Origin: Pseudomonas citrullilanati
GTDB lineage: Bacteria > Pseudomonadota > Gammaproteobacteria > Pseudomonadales > Pseudomonadaceae
DNA length: 64,000 nucleotides
Direction: 5' to 3'
Assembly (NCBI RefSeq): GCF_030580855.1
Contig: NZ_JAUQOP010000026.1
Location: 1 to 64,000, forward strand
The notes below the pieces were generated by a model that saw only the letters and a program-made list of their open reading frames with translations, was not told the origin of the DNA and made no database searches. Shown piece by piece: positions 42,966-51,437 of the stretch. The position numbers and the translations under genes were made by a program. The stretch's first letter is position 1, and the number at the start of each line of letters is the position of its first letter.

Positions 42966-43631
42966 TTAGCGAACGCTGCTCTCGAAGCGGCTCGCGCCCG
43001 GCAGTTCCAGCACCAATTCATCGCCGGCATTCAGCGGCCCGACACCGGCCGGGGTGCCGGTGAGGATCACGTCGCCGGCCTGCAGCGAGAAGCAGCCGGC
43101 CATGTACTGGATCATCGGCACGATGGGGTTGAGCATCAGGCGGCTGTTGCCGTCCTGGCGCACTTCGCCGTTGATGGTCAGGCGCACGGGGATGTCGGTG
43201 AGGTCGGCAAAGGTGCTGCTGGGCACGAACGGCGCGATCACGGCCGCGCCGTCGAACGACTTGGCGACTTCCCAGGGCAGGCCCTTGGCCTTGAGCTCGG
43301 CCTGCTTGTCCCGAAGGGTCAGGTCCAGGGCCGGGGCGAAGCCGGAGATGGCGTCGAGGATTTCCTCGGCACTCGGCCGTGTCGACAGCGGCTTGCCGAT
43401 CAGCACGGCGATCTCTGCCTCGTAGTGCACCGCGCCGCGCTCGGACGGAATGCTGAAGCCGCCTTCCAGCGGCACCACGCAACTGCCCGGCTTGATGAAC
43501 AGCAGCGGTTCAGTGGGCACCGGGTTATCCAGTTCCTTTGCATGTTCGGCGTAGTTGCGGCCAATGCACACCACTTTTCCCACCGGGAAGTGAATGCGTG
43601 TGCCGTCGACGTACTGGTGCTGATAGCTCAT
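42966..43631 (-). CDS. Fumarylacetoacetate hydrolase family protein
   Basis: This 221-residue protein is the short form of the FAH family (YcgM/FAHD1-like): VGKVVCIGRNYAEHAKELDN, LFIKPGSCV, HYEAEIAVLIGKPL with the metal-binding Glu residues, and the C-terminal GDVILTGTPAGVGPL. FAHD1-type enzymes are acylpyruvate hydrolases or oxaloacetate decarboxylases. The ATG at 43631 has GGAG 6 bases upstream. It follows the D-2-hydroxyglutarate dehydrogenase gene by 39 bases on the same strand and is probably co-transcribed. Confidence 0.9.
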   Translation of the reverse strand: MSYQHQYVDGTRIHFPVGKVVCIGRNYAEHAKELDNPVPTEPLLFIKPGSCVVPLEGGFSIPSERGAVHYEAEIAVLIGKPLSTRPSAEEILDAISGFAPALDLTLRDKQAELKAKGLPWEVAKSFDGAAVIAPFVPSSTFADLTDIPVRLTINGEVRQDGNSRLMLNPIVPMIQYMAGCFSLQAGDVILTGTPAGVGPLNAGDELVLELPGASRFESSVR

Positions 43632-43670
43632 TACCGACTCCTGCTGCTGAAATTCAGGTGGTTCAAGGGG

Positions 43671-45065
43671 TCAAGCCGCGAAGATCTTGCCCGGGTTCAT
43701 GATGCCGTTCGGGTCGAAGACCGCCTTCACGGCCTTCATGTATTCGATTTCCACGGGCGAACGACTATAGGCCAGGTAGTCGCGCTTGGTCATGCCCACG
43801 CCATGTTCGGCCGAGATCGAGCCGTTGTACTTCTCGACGATCTCGAACACCCACTTGTTCACCGTGGCGCATCTGGCGAAGAACTCGTCCTTGCTCAGGT
43901 TCTCCGGCTTGAGGATGTTCAGGTGCAGGTTGCCGTCGCCGATGTGGCCGTACCAGACGACTTCGAAATCCGGGTAATGTTTGCCAACGATGGCGTCAAT
44001 TTCCCGGAGGAAATCCGGGACTTTCGACACCGTGACCGAAATGTCGTTCTTATATGGCGTCCAGTGGGAGATGGTCTCGGAGATGTACTCGCGCAGTTTC
44101 CACAGGTTCTGCAACTGGGTTTGGCTCTGGCTCATCACGCCGTCCAGCACCCAGCCCTGTTCCACGCAGTGCTCGAAGGTTTCCAGCGCCTGGTTGGCAA
44201 CGTCTTCGGTGCTGGCCTCGAACTCCAGCAGGGCATAGAACGGGCAGTCGGTCTCGAACGGCGCCGGCACGTCACCGCGACCGAGGATCTTGGCCAGGGC
44301 CTTGTCGGAGAAGAATTCGAAGGCGGTCAGGTCGAGCTTGCCCTGGAAGGCGTGCAGCACCGGCATGATCGAGGCGAAGTCCGGCGTGCCGAGCACCATC
44401 GCCGTGAGGTTCTTCGGCGCCCGGTCCAGGCGCAGGGTGGCCTCGACCACGAAACCGAGGGTGCCCTCGGCGCCGATGAACAATTGGCGCAGGTCGTAGC
44501 CGGTGGCGTTCTTGATCAGGTCCTTGTTCAGTTCCAGCAGGTCGCCCTTGCCGGTGACGACCTTCAGGCCTGCTACCCAGTTGCGGGTCATGCCGTAGCG
44601 AATGACCTTGATCCCGCCGGCATTGGTGGAAATGTTGCCGCCAATCTGGCTCGAACCGGCCGAGGCGAAGTCCACCGGGTAGTACAGCCCGTGCTCCTCG
44701 GCCTTGTTCTGCAACTGTTCGGTGATCACGCCTGGCTGGCACACGGCGGTGCGGTCGGTGAGGTTCACGTCGAGGATCTGGTTCATGTAGTCGAACGACA
44801 CCACCACTTCGCCATGGGCGGCCACGGCGGCGGCAGAGAGCCCGGTACGTCCACCCGAGGGTACGAGGGCGACCTGGCGGGTGTTGGCCCAGCGCACGAT
44901 GGCCTGCACCTGCTCGATGCTCTTGGGGAAGACGATCGCGCTTGGCGCGGGGGCGAAATGCCGGGTCCAGTCCTTGCCGTAAGCGTTCAGGGAGTCGGCG
45001 TCGGTCAGGACCTTGCCGGGCTCGACCAGGGTCTTCAACTCAGCTATCAGGTCAGGAATGGTCAT
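43671..45065 (-). CDS. FAD-linked D-2-hydroxyglutarate dehydrogenase
   Basis: This 464-residue flavoenzyme has a PCMH-type FAD domain at about residues 35-215 (PSGGRTGLSAAAVAAHGEVV, AGSSQIGGNISTNAGG) and a C-terminal FAD-oxidase domain with the metal-ligand motif GHIGDGNLHLNIL and SAEHGVG. It oxidises D-2-hydroxyglutarate to 2-oxoglutarate. In pseudomonads this recycles the D-2-hydroxyglutarate that SerA makes as a side product, and the gene is divergent from serA here. I start at the ATG at 45065; an ATG 10 codons upstream is less likely. Glycolate or D-lactate oxidase is a less likely alternative. Confidence 0.85.
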   Translation of the reverse strand: MTIPDLIAELKTLVEPGKVLTDADSLNAYGKDWTRHFAPAPSAIVFPKSIEQVQAIVRWANTRQVALVPSGGRTGLSAAAVAAHGEVVVSFDYMNQILDVNLTDRTAVCQPGVITEQLQNKAEEHGLYYPVDFASAGSSQIGGNISTNAGGIKVIRYGMTRNWVAGLKVVTGKGDLLELNKDLIKNATGYDLRQLFIGAEGTLGFVVEATLRLDRAPKNLTAMVLGTPDFASIMPVLHAFQGKLDLTAFEFFSDKALAKILGRGDVPAPFETDCPFYALLEFEASTEDVANQALETFEHCVEQGWVLDGVMSQSQTQLQNLWKLREYISETISHWTPYKNDISVTVSKVPDFLREIDAIVGKHYPDFEVVWYGHIGDGNLHLNILKPENLSKDEFFARCATVNKWVFEIVEKYNGSISAEHGVGMTKRDYLAYSRSPVEIEYMKAVKAVFDPNGIMNPGKIFAA

Positions 45066-45134
45066 CGACAGAACTCTCGAACAATTCATGGTCATCCTGA
45101 GAACGCTTCACGTCGCAGGAATGAGTGATTAGCA

Positions 45135-45160
45135 GGGTCGGTATGCTAGCATACCGACCC
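45135..45160. promoter_or_regulatory. Perfect 26-bp palindrome between divergent genes
   Basis: GGGTCGGTATGCT and its exact reverse complement AGCATACCGACCC meet without a loop at 45147/45148. It lies 70 bases before the dehydrogenase start and 112 before the serA start, in the 206-base divergent gap. An exact 26-bp dyad with no T-run fits a dimeric repressor or activator site serving both promoters. I cannot name the regulator. Confidence 0.8.
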
Positions 45161-45271
45161 CGCAGCGTAGTGCCCAACGGCTGTTCTGCGGCGACGGCTG
45201 TCACGCCGGTCGGGCCAGCCCCGCGCTGTCCGATTCCCTGCCATTTTTCCCCGGGACACAGGTTTACGCAG

Positions 45272-46501
45272 ATGAGCAAGACTTCTCTCGATAAGAGCAA
45301 GATCAAGTTCCTTCTTCTCGAAGGCGTCCACCAATCGGCTGTCGACGTCCTCAAGTCGGCGGGCTACACCAGCATCGAGTACATCACCAGTTCTCTGCCG
45401 GAAGCCCAGCTCAAGGAAAAGATCGCCGATGCTCACTTCATCGGCATTCGCTCCCGCACGCAATTGACCGAAGAGATCTTCGACCACGCCAAGAAACTGG
45501 TCGCGGTCGGCTGCTTCTGCATCGGCACCAACCAGGTTGACCTCAACGCGGCCCGCGAGCGCGGCATCGCGGTGTTCAACGCGCCGTACTCCAACACCCG
45601 TTCCGTTGCCGAACTGGTGCTGGCCGAAGCGATCCTGCTGCTGCGTGGTATCCCCGAGAAGAACGCTTCCTGCCACCGTGGCGGCTGGATCAAGAGTGCG
45701 GCCAACTCCTTCGAGATCCGCGGCAAGAAGCTGGGGATCGTCGGCTACGGCTCGATCGGCACCCAACTGTCGGTCCTGGCCGAAGGCCTGGGCATGCAGG
45801 TCTACTTCTACGACACCGTGACCAAGCTGCCGCTGGGCAACGCCACCCAGGTCAACGACCTGCACGAGCTGCTGGGCATGTCCGATATCGTCACCCTGCA
45901 CGTGCCGGAAACCCCCGCCACCCAGTGGATGATCGGCGAGAAGGAAATCCGCGCCATCAAGAAGGGCGGGATCCTGATCAACGCCGCCCGTGGCACCGTG
46001 GTCAAGCTCGAAGCCCTGGCCGAAGCGATCAAGGACAAGCACCTGATCGGCGCCGCCATCGACGTGTTCCCGGTGGAGCCGCGCTCCAACGACGACATCT
46101 TCGAAAGCCCGCTGCGCGGCCTGGACAACGTGATCCTGACCCCGCACATCGGTGGCTCCACCGCTGAGGCGCAAGCCAACATCGGCCTGGAAGTGGCGGA
46201 AAAGCTGGTCAAGTACAGCGACAACGGTACGTCGGTATCGTCCGTCAACTTCCCGGAAGTGGCCCTGCCAGCTCACCCTGGCAAGCACCGCCTGCTGCAC
46301 ATCCACGAAAACATCCCGGGTGTGATGAGCGAGATCAACAAGGTCTTCGCCGAAAACGGCATCAACATTTCCGGCCAGTTCCTGCAGACCAACGAGAAAG
46401 TCGGCTACGTCGTGATCGACGTCGATGCCGAATATTCGGACCTGGCGCAAGAGAAACTGCAGCACATCAAGGGCACCATCCGGTGCCGCGTGCTGTTCTA
46501 A
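45272..46501 (+). CDS. serA: D-3-phosphoglycerate dehydrogenase
   Basis: This 409-residue enzyme commits 3-phosphoglycerate to serine synthesis and also reduces 2-oxoglutarate to D-2-hydroxyglutarate. It has the substrate-domain Arg in IGIRSRTQLT, the NAD-binding GIVGYGSIGTQL, the catalytic set INAARGTVV, DVFPVEP and TPHIGGSTAEAQ, and a C-terminal ACT domain (IPGVMSEINKVFAENGINI) for serine feedback. The ATG at 45272 gives the usual length; upstream codons do not match the family. Confidence 0.95.
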   Translation: MSKTSLDKSKIKFLLLEGVHQSAVDVLKSAGYTSIEYITSSLPEAQLKEKIADAHFIGIRSRTQLTEEIFDHAKKLVAVGCFCIGTNQVDLNAARERGIAVFNAPYSNTRSVAELVLAEAILLLRGIPEKNASCHRGGWIKSAANSFEIRGKKLGIVGYGSIGTQLSVLAEGLGMQVYFYDTVTKLPLGNATQVNDLHELLGMSDIVTLHVPETPATQWMIGEKEIRAIKKGGILINAARGTVVKLEALAEAIKDKHLIGAAIDVFPVEPRSNDDIFESPLRGLDNVILTPHIGGSTAEAQANIGLEVAEKLVKYSDNGTSVSSVNFPEVALPAHPGKHRLLHIHENIPGVMSEINKVFAENGINISGQFLQTNEKVGYVVIDVDAEYSDLAQEKLQHIKGTIRCRVLF

Positions 46502-46522
46502 GCCGGCCTGGCCTGCAGTGAA

Positions 46523-46554
46523 AAACGGGAGCCCGCAGGGGCTCCCGTTTTTTT
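46523..46554 (+). terminator. Intrinsic terminator of serA
   Basis: AACGGGAGCCC pairs with GGGCTCCCGTT and is followed by a run of seven T. It begins about 20 bases after the serA stop. Confidence 0.95.
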
Positions 46555-46572
46555 ATGACACAACCTGGAAAC

Positions 46573-46662
46573 CTGTGGGAGCGAGCTTGCTCGCGATGGC
46601 GGCATGTCAGCCAATATTAACGTGTCGGACAGACTGTCATCGCGAGCAAGCTCGCTCCCACA
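46573..46662. repeat. REPIN, GTGGGAGCGAGC family
   Basis: An inverted pair of TGTGGGAGCGAGCTTGCTCG about 45 bases apart, directly after the serA terminator. Confidence 0.9.
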
Positions 46663-46692
46663 GGGGGCTGTGTTGGGCCAGCCGATAGGCCG

Positions 46693-47118
46693 TTACTTCA
46701 CATTCACCGTGATCTTCTTGGAGACGATGGGCGGATCGAACGGCATGTGGCCGCTGTCGCCCAGTTCCAGTTGCAAGGTGTGCTTGCCCGGGGCCAGTTT
46801 GATGATCTCCTCGGTCTGGGCCTTGCCGAAGTGCATGTGGTTGGCGTCGTTCGGAATCGCTGCGCCGGCGGCCGGCAATTGGTCGACGTCGATCAGCAGG
46901 TGGTGATGCCCGGTATTCTTGGTCACGTCACCTGCCGGCGCCAGTGCGATACCCTTGACGCCGAACTTGACCTTGAATTCCTGGGGGACAGTGGCCCCGT
47001 CGGCCGGGGAAACGATGAATACTTCAGCGCCCTTGGGGGCGGGAGTCGCGGCGGTCGCCAGCATCGAAGCGCCCAGCAACAGGCTGGCCAACGCGGTACG
47101 AGACATAAAGCTTTTCAT
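46693..47118 (-). CDS. DUF4399 periplasmic protein
   Basis: This 141-residue protein has a signal peptide (ALASLLLGASMLATAATPA) followed by a DUF4399 domain: VFIVSPADGATVPQEFKVKFG, the His-rich TGHHHLLID, NHMHFGKAQTEE and LAPGKHTLQLELGD. The clustered His residues suggest metal binding. The function is unknown. I start at the ATG at 47118, which has GGAG 7 bases upstream; an ATG seven codons earlier lacks one. Confidence 0.85.
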   Translation of the reverse strand: MKSFMSRTALASLLLGASMLATAATPAPKGAEVFIVSPADGATVPQEFKVKFGVKGIALAPAGDVTKNTGHHHLLIDVDQLPAAGAAIPNDANHMHFGKAQTEEIIKLAPGKHTLQLELGDSGHMPFDPPIVSKKITVNVK

Positions 47119-47251
47119 TTTTTTCTCCAGTTTTTTCATGAAATCCGCAGGGTCATGACAACTTCATGACCAATCGTTGTCGAAGGCTGCAACAACCATA
47201 GCAAAGCGAGCCTGAAACGAGCGTCGCTTGTATAAATACCAAGGAGTGACC

Positions 47252-47818
47252 ATGCGTTTCCTGCCTGGCCTGATCTGCCTGCTACCCCTTTTGAGCCCTT
47301 TGGCTCATGCCGAGTTGATCGACGACATCAACGACCGTGGCGAGCTGCGCATCGCCCTGGAGGCCAATGCCGCGCCGTTCAATTTCAAGGAAGACGGCAA
47401 GCTCACCGGTTTCGAAGTGGAACTGGGCCAAATGCTCGCCAGTGAGCTGGATGTGCGCGCCGACTTCGTGGTCACCGATGCCGCGGACCTGCTGACCGGT
47501 GTGGAAAGCGGCAAGTACGACGTCGCCATCAACCACATAGCAATGACCCCGGAACTGGCCGAACGTTTCGACACCAGTGCCGCTTACAGTCAACCGGATG
47601 CGCAATGGTTGGCGAGCAAGGATGAAACCCAGCGCCCGCTGATGATGGCGCAGTCTTTCCAGCCAGAGGAAAAGAGTGGCCCGGCGCCGCACCTGGTGAT
47701 CCCGTTCCAGAAGGGCAACCCGGCGTTCAAGGCCAGCCTGGACAACGCACTGGGGCGTATCAAGGATGACGGGAGGCTGGAGCAGTTGTCGCAGAAGTGG
47801 TTGAAAGAGCAGGAATGA
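47252..47818 (+). CDS. Truncated-lobe periplasmic amino-acid binding protein
   Basis: This 188-residue protein has a signal peptide (LICLLPLLSPLAHA) and the first lobe of an SBP_bac_3 domain: GELRIALEANAAPFNF, LTGFEVELGQMLASEL, DVAINHIAMTPELAERFD. It then jumps from AAYSQPDAQWL to a short linker and VIPFQKGNPAFKASLDNAL and the closing helix, so about 60 residues of the second lobe found in normal members (about 250 residues) are missing. The frame is clean with a good ribosome site (AAGGAG), so it looks like a maintained short form. No transporter genes adjoin it. Confidence 0.75.
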   Translation: MRFLPGLICLLPLLSPLAHAELIDDINDRGELRIALEANAAPFNFKEDGKLTGFEVELGQMLASELDVRADFVVTDAADLLTGVESGKYDVAINHIAMTPELAERFDTSAAYSQPDAQWLASKDETQRPLMMAQSFQPEEKSGPAPHLVIPFQKGNPAFKASLDNALGRIKDDGRLEQLSQKWLKEQE

Positions 47819-47834
47819 TTCAAGCACCGTCCTT

Positions 47835-47965
47835 TGTGGCGAGGGGATTTATCCCCGCAGGGGTGCGAAGCGCCCCTATGCAAGCGCTGCATTCCATTTG
47901 AAGCGCCGAGACAGCGGCTACTAGGGGTGCTTCGCACCCCAACGGGGATAAATCCCCTCGCCACA
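47835..47965. repeat. REPIN, GAGGGGATTTATCCCC family
   Basis: Inverted copies of TGTGGCGAGGGGATTTATCC flank about 85 bases. It lies between the converging binding-protein and methyltransferase genes, and its right arm ends close to the methyltransferase stop. Confidence 0.85.
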
Positions 47966-47976
47966 GGGGTTAGTCC

Positions 47977-48603
47977 TCAATTTTTACGCCACACACTCGC
48001 CAGCCACGGCTGTTGCTCGCGCGGCAGCCCCGCCGGTCGGTAGTAGTGCTCCAGTTCGACGAAGCCGGCCTCGCTGAGCAATGCGCGCCAAGCCTCCAGG
48101 TCGTGGTAGGCGCCGAAACGCTGGCCATTCCAGCCTTCCTGGTTCTCGCCTCGCGGGTTGGAGCTGAACAGCACGCCGCCGGGCTTGAGCGTGGCATGCA
48201 ATTGCGCCAGCACCCGAGGCAGCTCCTGGACGGGAACATGAAAGAGCACCGCGTTGGCGAAAATCCCGTCAAAGTGCTCGGCCGGCAGGTCTAGCGCCAG
48301 GAAGTCCTGTTGCCACACTTCACAACCGCTGTCCTGGCGCGCCATCCGGGCGAACGCTTCCGAGCCGTCGAGGCCGACCGCGACATGGCCCATGGCTGTG
48401 AATGTGCGAAGGTCGCGCCCCGGGCCGCAGCCGAAATCCAGGATGTGCAGCGGTGCTTGGCCCTGGATGTGCCGCAGCAAGGCGTCGATGTTCTGGCTGA
48501 CATCGTGGTCGCGGGTATCTTCGCGGAAGCTCTCTGCCACGGCGTTGTAATGGCCCAGGGTCGTGGCGGTGATGGCGTGCAGGTCGTCGGTGGTGTGTTT
48601 CAT
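47977..48603 (-). CDS. Class I SAM-dependent methyltransferase
   Basis: This 208-residue cytosolic protein has motif I ILDFGCGPGRDLRTF (near residues 55-69), the acidic residue ending strand 2 in VGLDGS, motif III-like FDGIFANAVLFHVP and the post-motif LKPGGVLFSSNPRG. This is a Methyltransf_11/25 type small-molecule methyltransferase; the substrate is unknown. It is downstream of metI with a REP singlet between them. An ATG at 48603 is preferred over an upstream TTG. Confidence 0.85.
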   Translation of the reverse strand: MKHTTDDLHAITATTLGHYNAVAESFREDTRDHDVSQNIDALLRHIQGQAPLHILDFGCGPGRDLRTFTAMGHVAVGLDGSEAFARMARQDSGCEVWQQDFLALDLPAEHFDGIFANAVLFHVPVQELPRVLAQLHATLKPGGVLFSSNPRGENQEGWNGQRFGAYHDLEAWRALLSEAGFVELEHYYRPAGLPREQQPWLASVWRKN

Positions 48604-48666
48604 GGTCAAGGGCTTGGGTGGGGAGTGTCAGTTGACTATACCGCAAGCCTCCTGACCGCTTCGCGG

Positions 48667-48693
48667 CCAATCGCGAGCAAGCTCGCTCCCACA
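48667..48693. repeat. Single REP, GTGGGAGCGAGC family
   Basis: One copy (reading ATCGCGAGCAAGCTCGCTCC) without an inverted partner, between the methyltransferase and metI genes. Confidence 0.75.
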
Positions 48694-48705
48694 ATGAACC
48701 GCGTT

Positions 48706-49350
48706 TCAGCGCTTGTTCAAGCCCCGCGCCAGGCGGTCCCCACCCACCTGGATCAGCGCCACCAGTGCCACCAGCAACACGATCACCGTGAGCATGATCT
48801 GGCTGTCGAAACGCTGGTAGCCGTAGCGGTAGGCGATGTCGCCCAGGCCGCCGGCGCCGATGGCCCCGGCCATCGCCGAGGAGTTGATCATGGTCACCAG
48901 GGTGATGGTGAAGCCGCCGACGATGCCCGGCAGCGCTTCGGGCAGCAGCACGTGCCAGACGATGTGCCAGCGCCGGCAACCCATGGCCTGGGCGGCCTCG
49001 ATCAACCCATGGTCGACCTCCCGCAGGCTGACCTCGGCGATGCGGGCGAAGAACGGCGTGGCGGCGATGGTCAGCGGCACCACGGCGGCCCAGACGCCGT
49101 AGGTGGTGCCGACGATCAGCCGGGTGAACGGGATCAGCGTCACCATCAGGATCAGGAAAGGGATCGAGCGGAACAGGTTGACGAATGCGCCCAGGGCCTT
49201 GTTCAAGGCGGGCGCTTCATAGATGCCGCCCTTGCCGCTGGTGACCAGGATCACCGCCAGCGGTATGCCCGCCAGCAACGCGATCAGCGACGACACCCCG
49301 ACCATCAGGAACGTGTCGATAAAGCCCTGCAATAACCGATCAAACCACAT
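48706..49350 (-). CDS. metI: Methionine-type ABC transporter permease
   Basis: This 214-residue inner-membrane permease has five helices and the EAA loop EVDHGLIEAAQAMGCRRWHIV (near residues 110-130) typical of MetI. With MetN and MetQ it forms the D/L-methionine importer. Its start overlaps the metN stop by 11 bases. It is the last gene of the metQ-metN-metI operon. Confidence 0.93.
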   Translation of the reverse strand: MWFDRLLQGFIDTFLMVGVSSLIALLAGIPLAVILVTSGKGGIYEAPALNKALGAFVNLFRSIPFLILMVTLIPFTRLIVGTTYGVWAAVVPLTIAATPFFARIAEVSLREVDHGLIEAAQAMGCRRWHIVWHVLLPEALPGIVGGFTITLVTMINSSAMAGAIGAGGLGDIAYRYGYQRFDSQIMLTVIVLLVALVALIQVGGDRLARGLNKR

Positions 49351-50464
49351 AACCCAGCACCTCCACCCGTTGTGCCCAATCGCCCGCTCGCTGCCGCAGT
49401 TCCTCGGCGCCCCACGACGAGCCGCTCACCGCCAATAGCAATTGCCCCAGCCCGTGGCCCTGGATCCGTTCGATGCCGCCGTGCAGCAAGCGCACTCGCC
49501 CGCCGAGGGCGTTGAACAGGGCGGCGAGGTCGGGCTCGTGCTGGTCGATGCCGGTGAACTGCAAGCGCAGCACGGTCGCCGCTTGCGCCGAGGCCGGTTG
49601 CGCTTGCAAACGGTTTTGCAGTTCCTCGGGCACCGCGTGTTGCAAGGGCGCGAGCAGCGTCTTGCTGACGGCATGCCGGGGGTTGCCGAACACTTCCCAG
49701 ACCGGTCCCTGCTCGACGATCCGGCCTTGTTCGAGCACCACCACCCGGTCGCAGACTTCGCGAATCACCGCCATTTCATGGGTGATCAGGACGATGGTCA
49801 GGCCCAGGCGCTGGTTGATCTCGCGCAGCAGCCCGAGGATCGACTGGGTCGTCTCCGGGTCCAGGGCCGAGGTGGCTTCGTCGCAGAGCAGGATCTGTGG
49901 GTCATGGACCAGCGCCCGGGCGATCCCGACGCGTTGTTTCTGCCCGCCCGAGAGTTGCGCCGGGTAGGCCTGGTGCTTGCCTTGCAGGCCGACCAGTTCC
50001 AGCAGTTCACGGACCTTTCGTTGGCGTTGGTCCTTGGGTACGCCCGCCACCTTCAGCGGCAATTCGACGTTCTGCCACACGGTCTTGGCCGACATCAGGT
50101 TGAAATGCTGGAAGATCATGCCGATGCGCCGGCGCAGTTGCACCAAGTGGTCCTCATCGAACTGGCCGATGTCCACCTGGTCGATCAGCACCCGTCCACT
50201 GCTCGGTTGTTCGAGGCGGTTGATGGTGCGGATCAGCGATGACTTGCCCGCGCCACTGCGGCCGATGATGCCGAACACCTCGCCGCGCTGGATCGCCAGG
50301 TCGATGCCTTGCAGGGCGGCCACCGGGCCCTGGGCGCCGTCGTAGGTCTTGCCCAGGCCGATGAAGCGCACATGGGCACGGTTCAGATCCGGGTGCAGTT
50401 CGGTCGGGTCGGCGCTCGCCGGGGCGGGGGCTTGCTCGCGAAGCCTGGCGTTGATGGCATTCAT
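49340..50464 (-). CDS. metN: Methionine-type ABC transporter ATPase
   Basis: This 374-residue ATPase has Walker A GRSGAGKSS, Q-loop IFQHFNLM, signature LSGGQKQRVGIARAL, Walker B ILLCDEATSALDP and switch ITHEM. A C-terminal NIL domain (about the last 90 residues, beginning near TVLRLQFTG) gives methionine-dependent trans-inhibition in the E. coli homologue. There is a 35-residue N-terminal extension (rich in Ala/Pro) before the ATPase core. The ATG at 50464 follows GAAGG; it begins 3 bases after the metQ stop. Confidence 0.93.
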   Translation of the reverse strand: MNAINARLREQAPAPASADPTELHPDLNRAHVRFIGLGKTYDGAQGPVAALQGIDLAIQRGEVFGIIGRSGAGKSSLIRTINRLEQPSSGRVLIDQVDIGQFDEDHLVQLRRRIGMIFQHFNLMSAKTVWQNVELPLKVAGVPKDQRQRKVRELLELVGLQGKHQAYPAQLSGGQKQRVGIARALVHDPQILLCDEATSALDPETTQSILGLLREINQRLGLTIVLITHEMAVIREVCDRVVVLEQGRIVEQGPVWEVFGNPRHAVSKTLLAPLQHAVPEELQNRLQAQPASAQAATVLRLQFTGIDQHEPDLAALFNALGGRVRLLHGGIERIQGHGLGQLLLAVSGSSWGAEELRQRAGDWAQRVEVLGYVV

Positions 50465-50466
50465 GT

Positions 50467-51276
50467 TCAACCTTCCCAACCGGCCTGGTAGAGCTTGCCG
50501 TGGGCCTTGTCGAGGGCCGCACGAACGGCGGGCGAGTGCTGGTAGATATCGACGAACTTGGCCAGCCTGGGGTCGTCCTTGCTCTTGGGCTGGATCACGA
50601 ACTGGATCACGTACTCCTTGTGATCGAGGCCATCGAACAGCAGGGCCGACGTGGCATCGAAGGTTTTCGCCAGGCGGATGTAGGCCGGGTAGCCCTGCAC
50701 CAGGTCGGCGTCGTCATAGGCGCGCACCAGTTGCACGGCTTCGACCTGGAGGATCCTGAGCTTCTTCGGGTTGGCGATGATGTCGTCTTCGGTGGCCTTG
50801 TAGCCCACCCCGGGCTTGAGGCTGATCAGCCCGGCCTTGGCCAGCAGTTGCAGGCCACGACCGCTGTTGATCGGGTCGTTGGCAATGGCCACGCTCGCGC
50901 CCTCGGGCAACTCGTCGAAGCTTTTGTATTTCTTCGAATACAGGCCGACGTTGTTGATGATCCCCGGGGCAAAGGGCACCAGGTCGAACCCGGCGGCGGC
51001 CTTGGCGTTTTCCAGGAACGGGATGTGCTGGAAGTAATTCACATCGATATCACCGGCGGCCAGGCTGACATTGGGTGCGATCCAGTCGCTGAACTCCACC
51101 AGCTCGACTTTCAGGCCTTGCTTGCCGGCCTCCTCGACGGCGGCCTCCAGGGGAATGGCGAAGGCGGCGGTGGTGTCGATCTTCAAGGGGCCATCGGCGG
51201 CGAACAGGGCCGAGCTGAACAGGCCGAGGGTCAGGGCCAGTGCTTTGACTGGCAGGGTCAGGCGTTGCTTGGTCAT
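50467..51276 (-). CDS. metQ: Methionine-type ABC substrate-binding protein
   Basis: This 269-residue protein has a signal peptide (PVKALALTLGLFSSALFA) cleaved before ADG, with no lipobox Cys, and an NLPA-type domain: KVELVEFSDWIAPNVSLAAG, DVNYFQHIPFL, SVAIANDPINSGRGLQLL, LRILQVEAVQLVRAYDDAD. It is first in metQ-metN-metI. The ligand may be methionine or a related compound; it lies 161 bases downstream of a sulfone/sulfonate-type oxygenase operon, which suggests a less common sulfur source. Confidence 0.9.
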   Translation of the reverse strand: MTKQRLTLPVKALALTLGLFSSALFAADGPLKIDTTAAFAIPLEAAVEEAGKQGLKVELVEFSDWIAPNVSLAAGDIDVNYFQHIPFLENAKAAAGFDLVPFAPGIINNVGLYSKKYKSFDELPEGASVAIANDPINSGRGLQLLAKAGLISLKPGVGYKATEDDIIANPKKLRILQVEAVQLVRAYDDADLVQGYPAYIRLAKTFDATSALLFDGLDHKEYVIQFVIQPKSKDDPRLAKFVDIYQHSPAVRAALDKAHGKLYQAGWEG

Positions 51277-51331
51277 GTCGGGTATTCCAGTCATTAATGG
51301 GGCGGTGCGTTTTTTGTGGCGAACACAGCCC

Positions 51332-51418
51332 TGTGGGAGCAAGGCTTGCCCGCGATGAAGTTGATGCGGTCTCTCAAAAACCGAGGTGTCTGCATCGCGA
51401 GCAAGCTTTGCTCCCACA
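51332..51418. repeat. REPIN, GTGGGAGCAAGGC/AAAGC subtype
   Basis: An inverted pair (CTGTGGGAGCAAGGCTTGCC and CGAGCAAGCTTTGCTCCCAC) in the gap between the monooxygenase gene and metQ. It lies inside what may be one long transcript. Confidence 0.8.
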
Positions 51419-51437
51419 GTGCCTTGCTCCCGCAATG

